Assembly (NCBI RefSeq): GCF_047948215.1
Contig: NC_134455.1
Coordinates: 106,844,495-106,908,494, forward strand
Length of the DNA: 64,000 nt
Reading direction: 5' to 3'
Origin: Lycorma delicatula
Taxonomy: Eukaryota > Arthropoda > Insecta > Hemiptera > Fulgoridae
This document shows, in pieces, positions 14,448 through 26,323 of the stretch (positions are counted from its first letter, which is position 1; each line of letters begins with the position of its first letter). The position numbers and the translations under genes were made by a program. The notes beneath the pieces are model-generated. The model was given only the letters and a program-made list of their open reading frames with translations, had not been told where the DNA came from and searched no databases.

Positions 14448-14790
14448 ACTTCCTTGTACGCCTATTAAATTACGTTTTTACTTGTACGAAGTAAAGGAAG
14501 TTTTATCTTCCGCGAAAAATTTCGGTTTTTAGATTTCAACGGATATATCCATTTTGACCATCATTGAATCCATTCTGACTAGTTTCGGCGTGATGTACGT
14601 ACGTATGTATCTCGCTTAACTAAAAAACGATTAGCCGTAGGATGTTGAAATTTAGGATTCAAGACTGTTGTAACATCTTGTTGTGTATCTTCCCTTTTGA
14701 TTGCAATCAACTGAACCAAAAGTGTCCAAAAAAGCCCAAAATCCAAAAACAATTTGAATTTTAGACTTTTTCTTAACTGCACTAAAAATT
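14448..14790 (+). repeat. Rep-B family copy 2
   Basis: It contains cttgtacgaagtaaaggaag, cgcgaaaaatttcggttttt, a block around ggatatatccattttgacc and actagtttcggcgtgatg, in the same order as copies 1 and 3. Like copy 3 it continues into a block around actttttcttaactgcac. Just downstream, at about 14941-14962, cactctgtata resembles the outer end of the Tc1-like transposons at 15473 and 27299, but no matching left end was found. Confidence 0.65.
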
Positions 14791-15472
14791 ATTCGGATAT
14801 CTTTATTTACATATTTCTATTTATAAAAACACAAATCGCACACAACTGAGCATGTTTGATATTTCTTCTTATTAAATTTTTTCTTTGTCTTCATTTCAAA
14901 TTATTACTTCTTTATTTTCGAAGTGTATGTTACTACCTCACGGGACACTCTGTATAAGGTCACAGAAATTGTGTGAGGTGGAAAGTTGTTTGAGTAGACT
15001 AATCCCACACTAACTGTTGACAATACTTGAAGAACAAAACAAGAACTCAAGAACGAGATTGATAATTTATTTACGGTTTTGTCTATAAACTAAACTTAAT
15101 TATCTAGTAAAACTAGATAACCGCAAAAGAATTTAAAACAATTGATCAGCTTGTTCTGTTCTCATTATACCGACAAATAAAGTACCACTGAAAGATATAA
15201 ATGTATCAGAAAATTCTTATGGTCAGTTTCACACGTATACAAACAAATACAATTTTTTTTCTTTTTTAAGAAAAAAGCAGAAAATAAATACATATTTCAT
15301 TAAAAATATAATTAATATCCAAGTTACTATTGAAATATAAACAGGCAGGTATAATTTAAACACACAATGAATAACGTCAACTCAAGTCACACACACTTAT
15401 CCAATTTCTTAATCTATGCTACCAATTCAAATATTCCTGAAAAATTAAAATACTACCGCTTACAAACATGAT

Positions 15473-17600
15473 ATACAGAGTGACTCAAAAATATGAAAAT
15501 TACAACTCCCCCTTAACAACTTTAAAACCGTTCCTGATCGTTTAGTGTATCTTTCAAGATAAGATATCGGTCAATTACTTTACGTTTTGACAAAAAATTA
15601 AATTTTATCCTCTTCTTGGGGGATGGTTCACGGTTGTAACACAAGTATCTTAAACGGTAACACTATTTGTATAATACATCATTTTAAACGCCTTTATAAG
15701 AAAAAAGATGTATAAATGGAAAGTTGGTATGTCATCTATACCCAAAAAGACGGCGGGATAAATTTTGGATTTTGAAAAAAACTTACATTGCTAATTTAAG
15801 AACTGTCACGCAAATAAATTTATAAAAACTTTATTAAATGAATATTATCGAAAAAATTTATTAAAAATATATATATATTTATTGTGCATAGCGTTTGCTT
15901 ATTTATTTACTTTTAATTTTAATACATGTTCGAAATGTCCTGTAGTTTGACAGTATGCCAGTCGGTTGTAAAAGGATGATACTACATTATTCAATTTTTT
16001 TTCTAGTGATATTTTGTGCTGATTCTCGAATTCTATTTTGTTAATCATCGATACCTTGGGGCTTGTAATGATAAACAATACTTTTTAAGTGCTGCCATAG
16101 AAAGTAATCCGATGGTGACTAGTCGGGTGATCTCGCTGGCCATTCTATTTGACTCTTTCGTCCAACCCATCTTCCAGGAAAAAATGCATTTAAAATTTCA
16201 AGCACCTCAAGACAGAAATGAGGCAGGGCACCACCTTGTTGAAACCAAATGTTTTGGAAATTGGAGCCAACATGTTTGGAACGATTTGGCCGAGAAGCAA
16301 AGCCTCATATTTCACTGCGTTTAGATTACCATCAATAAATATAGGCCCTATCAATCGCCCACCAACAATACCTGCCCGTACATTTGCACTGACTGGACTC
16401 TGTGTATGTACCTCACGATACCGGTTAGGATTAATATCAGTCCAGTTTCAACAATTATAACGGCTTACATTCCCGTTAAAAAAAAAAGAGGTCTCATCAC
16501 TAAATACTATGTTATTGAATAAATTAGGATCTACAGAAATATTATTCATATAATTTTCCCAAAAAGTCTTCGATTGTAATAATTTTCATTAAGTTCTTGA
16601 ACTGGACGAATTTCGAATGTCTTTTTTTACTGTTTAATGTTTGAATCACTAAACTTTGGGTTATATATATTCTCCTGCTGCTGTTCGAGTCAAGGAATGA
16701 GGGTTCTTAATAAATTCTTACATAAGCTCTAACGATTTTTAATTATTTGTTGCAGTTTTAGGTCTCCCTGGATTTTCCGTATTTTAATGCTTCCTGTTTT
16801 TTTCAAATCGTTTGATGTATTTTGGCACTGTACCTTTTGAAATAAGGTTAAGATTATTAAATGCTGCAATGGACAATTCACAAACTTCATTATACTACCT
16901 AACTATCACCAAAGCCCTTCATCATTAAAAGTGACACCTTCTCCTGTTCACTAAGTAACGTGCTGATAGCAATATTAACAGGTAGAACAGAAAAAATTAA
17001 TCCGGTAAAATACAACCAATAAAAGGTAAAAGAGATCTAAATAACAAAAGGGGCTTACAAATGCAGTAAAAGTAGACAAAATTAATTAGTCAACCGATCA
17101 CAAAAATTCTCAAGTAGTTGACCGATATTTTATCCTGAAGGTAAATGGACTATCATACAACAATGAAGTAAGCTTCATTTTTGCAACATTGGTAAGAAGC
17201 CACATCAATGATCAGCTGATTAGCATGATTAAGGGACAATATTTTTATTTATTCACTCATTAAATTGGAACAAAAACAATTTTTTGTATTAAAAAATACA
17301 ATTTTTAAAATTAAATTTTAACTTTTAAAATAAATTTTAATTAAGTTCATTTCAATTTCTTTTTATTTAATTTTATTTTTTGAACTTTAGTAATTTTCCA
17401 AATCAAAAATTTATCCCGCCACACAAAGGGTATTACCATATTACCATTTAAAATACTTGAGTTAAATCCATGGGCCGCCCTCAAAGAAAGAGTAGAAATT
17501 CTATTTTTCGTCAAAAACCTTATTCTGAAAGTTTCAGAACTTTTTCTGGAACAGTTTTAAAATTGTTGAGGGGTTTCCATACTTTTGGCTCATTCTATAT
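15473..17600 (-). mobile_element. Tc1/IS630-type DNA transposon with terminal inverted repeats
   Basis: Left end 15473-15538 and right end about 17535-17600 are imperfect inverted repeats: tacagagtgactc-type sequence followed by caactttaaaaccgttcc on the left, and the complement of caattttaaaactgttcc on the right. Just inside is a perfect 15-base subterminal inverted pair, ggcgggataaatttt at 15752-15766 and its complement at 17406-17420. Left and right ends abut ta, as expected for this superfamily. A decayed transposase lies between on the minus strand. At about 2.1 kb this is the most complete DNA transposon in the window. Confidence 0.8.
15905..16990 (-). pseudogene. Decayed DDE transposase of the 15.5-kb transposon
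   Basis: Read on the minus strand across frames, the gene begins with helix-turn-helix-like sequence (about 16990-16740, with ISKGTVPKYIKRF and GKPGRPKTAT). The DDE core follows: a VQELNE-like stretch near 16590, the first acid in SDETSFF at about 16488-16505, VRAGIVGG and GPIFIDGNLNA at about 16330-16380, then IEWPARSPD at about 16117-16147. The C-terminal end with NRLAYCQTTGHFEHVL lies near 15925-15960. This order is that of IS630/Tc1-mariner transposases of the group with an N-terminal helix-turn-helix (DUF4817-like). Multiple frameshifts and stops make it inactive. The plus-strand frames at 16016-16324 and 16218-16460 are shadows. Confidence 0.75.
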
Positions 17601-18094
17601 AAATATATATATATATATTTTTTTTCTTTTTCAGGCGAATGTAGCTAGAATATCTACGGTGATCATGCCAAAAATGGGTTATGGAGTTTTTTGTTTTAGG
17701 GTCCAACAAGTTCATCTTGACCAAAAAATATTATATAAGTGTATGTACGTACACATGAACGTATGTATATTGCACTGCCCTTGGCCTTATATCTCAGGAT
17801 TGACCGAATAGTTTTCCTTCAAATTTAGCTTGAATATTACTGATTATCAGGATTGGCATTGATCATATTAATTCTTGTTTTCAATTTTTTTAAACGCGGT
17901 GGCCGATATCGCGAAAAACTCAATTTCGATTTTCTTCAAACTTTTTAGAAATAACATAACATAATCCAAAAAACATTTTCACAAACCAACTCCCATCACA
18001 TGAAATTGAAATATTATGTTTTTTGCTTTACCTCAATTCAGTTTAAATATTACAAAAAAAAGTTTTATTTTATACATAATATACGTGCAAACTG
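17601..18094. other. AT-rich spacer between two elements
   Basis: It contains blocks around gggttatggagttttttg and ctcaatttcgattttcttc of the sort seen in the dispersed repeat near 34600-35060. No credible coding region; the 113-residue frame starting at 17470 is mostly transposon end and spacer. Confidence 0.35.
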
Positions 18095-18106
18095 CCGTGA
18101 CGGCAG

Positions 18107-19279
18107 TTGGAGGTAGGAAAGACCCTGTTTAAAGGTTGTCCACAGGGTAGTGTTCTAGGTCCACTCGTCTGGGTTGTTAAGTTCGATTCTTTCATGCGAT
18201 TGCGGATGCACAGTGGCTGTTGCATCGTGGCTTATGCCGACGATGGGCTACTGCTGGTCGAGAGCAATTCGCGTGCCGAGATCGAGCTCAGAGCGACGCA
18301 GGAATGTAAGGTGCTAAGGTTGTGTAGTCTTCAGCATAAGATGATTTTCAGTGCAGAGAAAACCACTATGATGTTCTTGAAGGGTCGTCTGGCCGCAACC
18401 CGTCATCCGCGGGTTGTGATGGGCGGCCTTCCGATTAGATATGTTACCGTTCAGAAATATCTGGGTGTTATCCTTGATGAGAGACTTCTCTTTAAGCAGC
18501 ACCTCCAGTTTGTAGCGAAGTAGGCCATCGATGCTTTCTTCGGTCTCCGTAGAGTCATTCATCCCGATTGGGGGTTGAACTATCGTACCATGCACATTCT
18601 TTATAAAGGTGTCTGTGAGGCCATAATGTTGTACGCTGCGCCCGTCTGGGCTCCTCGTTTACAATTCCAATGCTATAGGGATATTCTTTTGCGAGCCCAG
18701 CGTCTTCTATTGTTAGCTGTTGTCGGCTGCTACAGAACTGTCTCGCGAGAGGCAGTAACTGAGATCGCTGACATAAAACCCCTAGACATTTTGGCTACGG
18801 AACGTAGCCAGCGGTATGTTTCTAAGAAGGGAGGCCTTCTTACGTCGGGGCGTATGCGGGAGATTGAAGACCAAGGTTTTGATTCTTGGCAGACTAGGTG
18901 GAACGATTGTTCTACTGATCGATATTCGCAAGGTATTTTTCCCAATGTTAGAAAGTTGCGAGCGATTAGCTGGGTATCCTCTAATCGGCATGTTACAAAA
19001 TTTCTTTCGGGACATGGTGCTTTAAAGGATAGTTTGGCTACGTTTAGGTTGGTTGACTCCGGCTTGTGTCCGGACTGTAGGGTCGATGATACGGTTGACC
19101 ATGTCCTGTATGTCTGTCCCCAGTACGAAGCTGAGCGTACCAGAGTTGTTAGGGAACTTGAGAGAGTTAATTCCTTTTTTGATCTGCAGGTCAACTGGAA
19201 GGCTCGCAGAGACTGGGTTATCGTTGCTGGCTTCCTTCGCTTCCTCGCCCTGCGCAGGACGGCCGAAGGGATCCAGTAG
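18107..19279 (+). pseudogene. R1-clade ORF2 C-terminal half (reverse transcriptase, one stop)
   Basis: The frame is open from 18101 and the first stop is a single TAG at 18521-18523; the same frame then stays open to 19279. Motifs are KGCPQGSVLGP (residues 9-19 from 18107), the catalytic AYADDGLLLVE (YADD at residues 43-46), a KYLGVILD thumb motif, and the C-terminal knuckle CPDCRVDDTVDHVLYVC, which gives C-x2-C-x7-H-x4-C. The RT fingers, the apurinic-type endonuclease and ORF1 are missing. With one nonsense codon in about 390 codons, this is much younger than the minus-strand R1 copy at 766-2575. Other frames across 18314-19571 are shadows. Confidence 0.85.
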
Positions 19280-19398
19280 GTAGTAGAGTAGGAACCTGGG
19301 TGGCTAGGGACTGCCTGGATAGTTGATTGGCCAAAGATAGGCGCTTTGGCAGCGAGCCACGGTTAGTCAGATAAGAGGTGTCAATAGAAATTATTAAG

Positions 19399-19600
19399 CT
19401 GTCGGCGTAACGGCGACTGCACTGCCGATGGGCATGGGATGCCATGCAGCCATTAGGTGTAGCGGCGTTTTGATGAGGGCATTTTAGAATGAGCAAACGA
19501 CACTGTCGGCGGGATGCTGCTGCACTGCCGAAGGGCATGGGACACCATGCAGCCGTGAGGTGTAACGGCATCTCGACGACTGTTTATGTTGGTGAATGTC
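19399..19600 (+). repeat. Tandem duplication in the R1-like 3' UTR, about 104-base unit
   Basis: Unit 1 starts at 19399 and unit 2 at 19503, both with ctgtcggcg. They share gcactgccga, gggcatggga, ccatgcagcc and aggtgta in order and differ at scattered bases. The divergence suggests that the duplication predates this insertion and belongs to the element family. Confidence 0.8.
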
Positions 19601-19985
19601 ACGCGGGACTCTGCGATGGAGCTAAGTGGGAGTAGGCGATCAATCCGCCTCTCCCTGGTAGACCAGACCGGAGTCCGTAATTAACCTAAGTTAGGGGTCA
19701 TATTAAGCGTAAGCTGAGTTCATTAAGGGAACTAGGACTAAATTTCGATGCAAATGTCTAATGAGGCATTTACATCGGTGTCATCTCAACGAGGCCAGGC
19801 TTATTACTACGAGATGTAAAATGTCAGAGAGCGATAGACGACTCCCGTTAAAGCCAAAAAGGGCAAGAAATGGGGGGGTGGTGTGGCGACCGGAACGTCA
19901 CTAGGCGGGTGTCTTCTCCTACAGGGTTGGGATGAAAAAATTTTTCCGGCTTCAGCAGAAGGTTTTGCAATGAAAAATCTATGCA

Positions 19986-20637
19986 AGTATTTTATGAATT
20001 AACCGGCAAAGCCGAGAAAATAATGCAATATTTGCAAGCATTTTAAGTATATGTATTTTTTTTTTAAAATTACAAATATTTTACTCTGCCTGATACACAA
20101 CAATCCATTATGTATCTCACGTTAGAAATCGGTAGATAATTACTCCATGAGTAAAAATACGAACTGCCCTAACAATTTCATCTGGATGGATCGAAAAAAT
20201 CATAATCAATACAGCATCACAAAATACACAATTAAAAGACGAAAAAAAATTAAAAAGGTACTTGAAGCACATATTAATAATTTAAAAAATAAAACCATGA
20301 AAAAAGCTTATCTACTATTATAAAAAAATAAAAATAAAATTACTATGAAGTAAATAATGATTCAGAAATGTTAATAAACATTATTTAAGCACGTATTAAA
20401 ATACTTGCTAAATACTGTTGCAGAATATTTAATGTTATAAATTTTATTTCTTAAAAAATCTCGTCAATTCTCTACAATCCCAATTTTCTGCTCTCTATTT
20501 AATGAATTACATATTACCGACTACACAGGTTTCGAAAATGTAACGTTTATATAAAAAAAAATAAGCTGATATTTTAGGCAAATTATTATTATAACATTAA
20601 TAATATTTGCGTTATAACATAACTTTGTTGTTGCCTT
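19986..20637. other. AT-rich DNA, no gene recognised
   Basis: No coding motif or shared repeat was seen. Confidence 0.5.
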
Positions 20638-20960
20638 TTACTTCCTTGTACGAAGTAAAGAAAGTATTGTGATCGCGAAAAATTTCGGATTTCAAATTTC
20701 AAAGGAAATATCCATTTTGACCATTCTTGAACCCATTTCGACTAGTTTCGTCCAAATCCAAATCTTTTGGATTTGGTTTTTGGACTTTTTCTAAACTGCA
20801 GTAATAAGTCTTCATTGAGAGCTTTTCAACGATATATCATAAATGGTACTTATTTTCATTGATTCCAGAGTTATAGCCAAATGAAATTTTAATTAACGAA
20901 ATATTTGGATTTTACAAGGGGAAGACACATCGGTTCGAATCCGACTTCACATATACTTTT
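20638..20960 (+). repeat. Rep-B family copy 3
   Basis: It starts acttccttgtacgaagtaaa and continues through gtattgtgatcgcgaaaaat, atatccattttgaccattc and actagtttcg. The later part, with gactttttctaaactgcag, matches copy 2. It ends near a B-box-like ggttcgaatcc at 20932-20944, not seen in the other copies. Confidence 0.7.
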
Positions 20961-20965
20961 TTAAT

Positions 20966-23900
20966 TTTTATTTTAATTTACAATAAATAATAATTCAATA
21001 ATAACAATTAAAAAAAAGAAGTTATTAATGAAATAAAATTTTATCTAATTTTAATTTAAATCCAAAAATTTTCACAGAGGTTAATAATTATTAATATTTC
21101 AATATATTTCAATTTAAAAAAAATATATATATACTAGCGGACCCGGCAGACGTTGTCCTGACGCGGCATTATTCTGTAATAAATGCACACACATAAATAT
21201 AAGTATCTTAATTAAGTTAAAATTAGCAGGAATGTGTTCTAAATTTCATTAAAATGACTATTAGTATGATATTATCAGTTTGTGATTGTTGTATTATTGT
21301 AATGGGTTTATTGGTTAATTATGTGTAGTATGGTTAATATTTATTTTCACTAAATATTGAGATGTCCGATGAAAATTGAATTAAAAAATCGAAACGTCGA
21401 AAAATTAATAATTAGTGTAATTAATAAATTTTCATCCACATTACTACTAATTTTTACTTAACATCATTCTAAAAAAGTACCTCCTACATATTTTGTTTTT
21501 GTTTAATAATTTTGATGTTTCATAACCATGTAACAGATTAATTAATCAATTACTAAAACAATCAAAGCACTGTAAAAAAGCAACGTAGTTAAAATTTTAG
21601 TAGAAATTTTTATCATTTTTCTCATTCTTTATTTTAACATCTATTTTAACAAATTTTAGATAATTGTAAATTAAAAATAATTTTAGAAAACTTTTTATAA
21701 AATTAATCAGCTAAAACATTATAAATTCAATTTTTTAAATATACATTAAACTATATTATAATTAACTTATATTTTAATTTTATAAATGTTATAATTTATT
21801 CTACAAACTTAAATTTTTATTTTCAAAGAGCCGTTCAATACTTCATAAGTTGAATAGAATCAAATGAGAACTGACAATTAAAATATGTAGGTTAATTTGA
21901 TTGTTATTGAATGCACGTGTATACATCATTAAAATTCATGAAAAATCATGTAAAATACTCACTTCAATACTGCACCTTACAAATTTTCACAATGTACATT
22001 TTTTAATTAAACTTTAAAACGTTATTTCAATAAATAATAATATAATATAATATTCTCTATAAGCGTGCAATTCTAGCAGACTCGGCAATGCTTCGCTCTT
22101 TCTAGATCTGAGTATACATACAGATTAAATGACAACAATTGAAAAATTTCATAAAACTTAAAAAACTGAACATTAGCAATTTAACAAAATTTAACCTTTC
22201 ACTTTATAAAAGTCAGAATGTAAATAAATCCAAATGGCAAAACAACAGCACTATCTATCGGATTTAATTCACACCACTCCCTAATCACAGTATTCGGTGG
22301 AAAATAATTTTTTAACGAAAAGTGTTGTGGCTGCAAAATCATTACAATTAATACTGCACATTAAGAAACTTATAAAACATTACGGAACCTTAAAAATTTC
22401 ACCTTAAAAATTCACACTATTCTCTAAACACAGTAGTCCGTTAAAAATAGGAATTTTAATGTAAGAACAACACTAAGCTACGACGCAAGTAACTGATATG
22501 CGAAAAAGCAACAAAATAAAAAAAAATCCTAGAATCCGATCGCAGCACCAACTACCGGGTTTGACTGATAAACCAAAAATTAAAAAAAAAAACTTCTAAA
22601 TCGCGATCGCAGCTCTGCCTACCGGACCCACACGCTGGCTACCGGACCCAATTGTGAACCTTAACCATCACAAGATCAACAACACATAAATAAATTTAAA
22701 AAACTTTTTCACTTCAATACTGTACCTTACAAATTTGCGCAATGTATATTTTTTATCAAACTTTGAATTAAACTGACTATAAATGTGTATTACATGGGCT
22801 TTAAATTTTTATCAAACTTATATTTCATTTTGAAAGCCATATTATAAATAAAACAAATATGTTTGTACTGGTATAGCGTATACTTACTAGATGTTAGTAA
22901 ATTTTACATTATTTGCATTATAGAATACCGCTGCAATACGGTATAGTAAGATAAATAAAAATGACGTAAGGAAATGCTTCGTGAAGTAAGTGAGTCACAT
23001 GATTATGCTGCCTGCTATGAGGGAAGTAGCAGAAAATCCAGTTATACATTATATTGAGTGCTCTACCTTCTGTAGAGGGCACCGTTATTCTGAATTTCCT
23101 TTCTCGACAGTCGCTCACTTGTGGCAATACAAAATTAGAGTTGTCTTCTGTTTGTAAATAACATTACGTGCACGATTCGCGTTATTCCTCCACAGTAATA
23201 AACTTTAATGTGTAAAAACTAAATCTTTATACAAATTTTGAGATAAAACATCTTGCCTTTTATATCACAAAAATTAGGTTAACAGTATTTAAGTATTTAT
23301 ATCTCCTTGACCTTTACATAATAGTTTTCTATTGTAAAGCCGAATGAAAGAGCGTACCTTGCTATATGTTTAGTTTATTCTTTAAAATAAAAATTATATG
23401 TTCAGCTAAAATATAAAAAGGCTTCACGAATTTAATGATCTGAAAATAGTTAAAACAGTGTTTGGCTTATTGCTAAATAGACCAGATAGACTTTTCCATC
23501 ATGTAATTAATTTTTTCATTAAATCAATTTTCCATTTATTTTCCAATTGATTTATTTCCATGCAATTTTCCATTTATCTCTATTTTACACTGTTAACTTC
23601 ACTGTATATCCTGTATGTTATATCTTAAATTAATTATTTTATACATTGTAATTTTTATCTTCCATTAAAGTACTTTATTTCTACACAATATTCTTAAAAG
23701 AGTTATTTATCATGGATGTGTTAATATTTGAAAAACGGATCTAATTCATAGATTTAGAAAATTCTGCCATTAAATGTTTTCTTTTTCGTATAGTTTTAAG
23801 TCTTTTTCATATCATATTTTATCAGCCAAACAATTATAAATATTATCTTGTACCACGATTCTCATCTTAGAAACTGTTCTTATTTCCATATTTCATTGCT

Positions 23901-24167
23901 ACGAAGCGATAAAATCCAAACAAATTTGTTTTATAATACCTGATTACTTATTTGATGCATGTAATTTTAAAATTTGAAAAATATTTTTAAAATTAAAAAA
24001 TTTTTTAAATTCTTAAAAATTTTTTTCAGTGTTTATTGAATTAAGAAATTTAGGACAGATAACTTTTTCTAAATTTTAAAATTATATATTGTGATAATTA
24101 ATTAAATATCATTTGACATAGCCATTTCATTTTTGTAATATCGTTGCCAATTGTTAGTTTTGTGTAC
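20966..24167. other. AT-rich DNA with repeat debris, no gene
   Basis: Possible Helitron-like ends lie at 21133-21165 and 22073-22098. A block around acttcaatactgcacctta (about 21960-22010) recurs at about 22706-22760 as acttcaatactgtacctta, an internal direct repeat about 745 bases apart. A GC-richer patch at 22535-22640 contains taccgg three times (ctaccggacccacacg, ctaccggacccaattg). The rest, including 22918-23127 on the minus strand, shows nothing I recognise. Confidence 0.4.
21133..21165 (-). mobile_element. Possible Helitron-like 3' terminus
   Basis: On the minus strand ggac, a 12-base loop and gtcc are followed by g and CTAGT. The plus-strand text actagcggacccggcagacg is of a type I have seen at the edge of many arthropod repeats. 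The stem is short and no Rep/Hel protein is present, so the class is uncertain. Confidence 0.3.
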
Positions 24168-24342
24168 TATTATTATTATTATTTTTTTTTTTTTGAGGTT
24201 TTTTGGGGGCAACGACTACTTTGGTCATTAGCCCCATCCCACTTCAAAAAAAAGAAAAAAAAAAGGGTTCGTTAATTTATATTTTCATGAAAGAAATAAA
24301 ATATTCAAAATTTCACAATCTCCTAATTTCAAATCCAACAAA

Positions 24343-25783
24343 TTACCGCCTAGGCTTTCCTTTCGGCCATCCTTTCTTGCGTTTTTCCATTCTGCAAATG
24401 GCCTCAACTTCCGATGAAAGTGTGTCTGAGGCTTCGGACATGGCATCGTCTTCTCTTTCTGACGCCAATGACGTTCGCCGGCTTACATCAGGTGACGAAA
24501 GCTTCAATGGTGCTGTGAGCATCATTGCAATTGAATCTAAACTCGCAAGCGATGCATTTTCGGCGGCTGATGAACTTGATTCAATTAAGGCTGTGCTTGG
24601 GCCGGCTGATACAGATGCTCTCGCCACAGTTGTTCTCTGAGCTTTTGGGGCCTCTGTACGTACAGTTTTATTATCGTCTGTGTCTGGTGCTTTTTCGATA
24701 GTTACTTGCATCTCCATTTTGGTTGACGCAGATTTTTCCTGTACTCTTGTCACAGTATCCTTAGCTATATGACTCGTCATCGGAGTGATCTTTTGATCTT
24801 TGTCAGATAAATCAAGACTTTTCTTCATTACGTCTATTGATGGCATTATAATCGAAGATTTTGCCGGTTTTTTAAACTGCGCTGGTACGGGTCTTATGTC
24901 AGCGACGTCAGTCCGGGAATGAGCCTTCTCATGTTTACTTTGTTGTTTCTGATGAGTCGACTCGATCTTGGAATCAATGATTCTTTCTATCATTGTCGCG
25001 AGACTTGGTGCCATCGTATTAAGCAACTGCTCCACGTTGATTTTAGATATGGGCGGAGCAGCAGCTGCTTCTGTGTATGTAGTCGATGGTCTAGGTGTAC
25101 GTAGATTGACAATCTTCTTCGCTTCAGGTAGCTCACTTTTTGAAGCGTTTTAACTTCCTGAATGGCTGTTTCTGATTTGTATACTGGGCAGTTCCTAGAT
25201 CGACAGCTATGGTGCCCTACACAATTAATGCATACTGGAAGGTCTTTACATGGATCACCCTCATGTATCTTCATTCCGCATTTGCAAATTTCCTGCATAT
25301 GACTAGAAATTTCCTGCACTATTTCTTCTTCAGTACAGTTAAGAAGATCACGGCAAACAACATCTCCTCTGGATGTATTAACTGTACAATGTGGTTGGAC
25401 AGTAACCGCAAATTCACCGATCTTCTTCAACGCCTGGACTTTCTGGCTTTGCATGTCGTTGATAGTTTCGACATGTAATCCATTAAACGTCTTACGGATT
25501 TCCTTGACAGGACCAGCAGTACAATTTGTAATCTCTCTAGCAATTAAGAATGGACTTACCTTTTGGAAGTTACCATTCTCTTTCGTAATGACCAAAAATC
25601 TTAGTTTGAGAACATTATTTCCAAACAAAGCTCTTCTTAAATCTTTACTGATTTTATCAGCATCTTTTCTCATCTTATCACTCTCCTTACTTTTTTCCTC
25701 TTCGCTTGTGGCGAATCGGCGGTTTTTAAACGAGGGTGTTTACGTGCACCCTCTGCCACGTTGGTTTGTTCAGGAAAATTCAT
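24343..25783 (-). pseudogene. Gag-like ORF1 of copy 1, two frameshifts, lacking the first zinc knuckle
   Basis: The start at 25783 opens with MNFPEQTNVAEG, close to the start of copy 3 at 63604. A run of six A on the minus strand (25696-25691) carries a frame change, and the frame then reads through 25673-25130. This includes the conserved VSPFLIAREIT block and two knuckles, with CKCGMKIHEGDPC and CVGHHSCRSRNC. A missing base near 25128 shifts the frame again, after which the C-terminal domain is open from 25035 to 24343 and ends EKRKKGWPKGKPRR. Compared with copy 2, the stretch with the first knuckle (CFKCQRFGHTAARC) and at least 60 residues before it is missing in frame at about 25295. ORF1 proteins of the Jockey/I group bind RNA; this copy cannot make an intact one. 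Confidence 0.8.
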
Positions 25784-26323
25784 GAACATTGATCCCTTCT
25801 GTAGCAAGGCTAGCCACCGGGGTACACCCCCACTCCAGGGTTACTAACCTTGGAGGTCCGATCCGGTACTCCGGTGGAACCGGCATATGTCCTGGCAGAG
25901 AGCGGATGCGCAATCTCTGCACTGACTCCAGGCTCCTAGTCACCGAAGCTTTCAGAGCTCCCATGCACCGACATACACGGGCACCATTGCTACATACTTG
26001 CCATCGCAGGGGGCATGTGGACAACGGAAGGGTCTCTGTTACACCTGCAATAACATTGACCCTGGCCGCCACATCGCCAGCTCTAAATTTGGTATGTGTC
26101 CGCTTCCTAATCATTTAATTGTTCATATCCTGCAGGTAGCTAAAAAGTCCCATCCATCTGGTGACCTGAAGATGGAAACAGGTCAAAAAGAGTAATATAT
26201 CCAAGGAATTACTAGGAGCCCCGTTAGCCAGCTATAAGTATTGTACATAAGTACAGCTGTTACCGCCCTGGACGTGGAACATAGATGTTGTGTTCCGGAT
26301 GTGGGGATTACCTACCTCAGGGC
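25784..26323 (-). promoter_or_regulatory. 5' UTR and presumed internal promoter of ORF1-only element, copy 1
   Basis: 540 bases, GC-rich, beginning gccctgaggtagg immediately after the AAT tract and ending just before the ORF1 start. It aligns over its whole length with 63064-63603, which is also 540 bases; the block gctctctgccaggacatatg is identical in both. Non-LTR elements with a transcribed 5' end carry an internal promoter, so promoter activity is inferred, not shown. The plus-strand frames at 25789-26195 are shadows. Confidence 0.65.

Larger units (their letters stand above)
18095..19985 (+). mobile_element. 5'-truncated R1-clade non-LTR retrotransposon
   Basis: Markedly GC-richer than its surroundings. 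It consists of the C-terminal part of ORF2 (18107-19279) and a long GC-rich 3' UTR (19280 to about 19985). The left border is abrupt near 18095, just upstream of the RT palm, which is typical of incomplete reverse transcription. No clear target-site duplication was found, and the right border is set only by the change of base composition. Confidence 0.75.

Noticed and set aside
14941..14962. Solo Tc1-like transposon end (cactctgtata)
   Set aside because: No partner end or transposase sequence; an 11-base match is too short. The same applies near 26783.
18730..19571. 154- and 117-codon minus-strand frames
   Set aside because: Shadows of the R1-like RT and its GC-rich 3' UTR; GC-rich DNA leaves long antisense frames open.
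24203..26195. Plus-strand frames of up to 145 codons
   Set aside because: Antisense to ORF1 and the 5' UTR of the ORF1-only element; not kept in the other copies.
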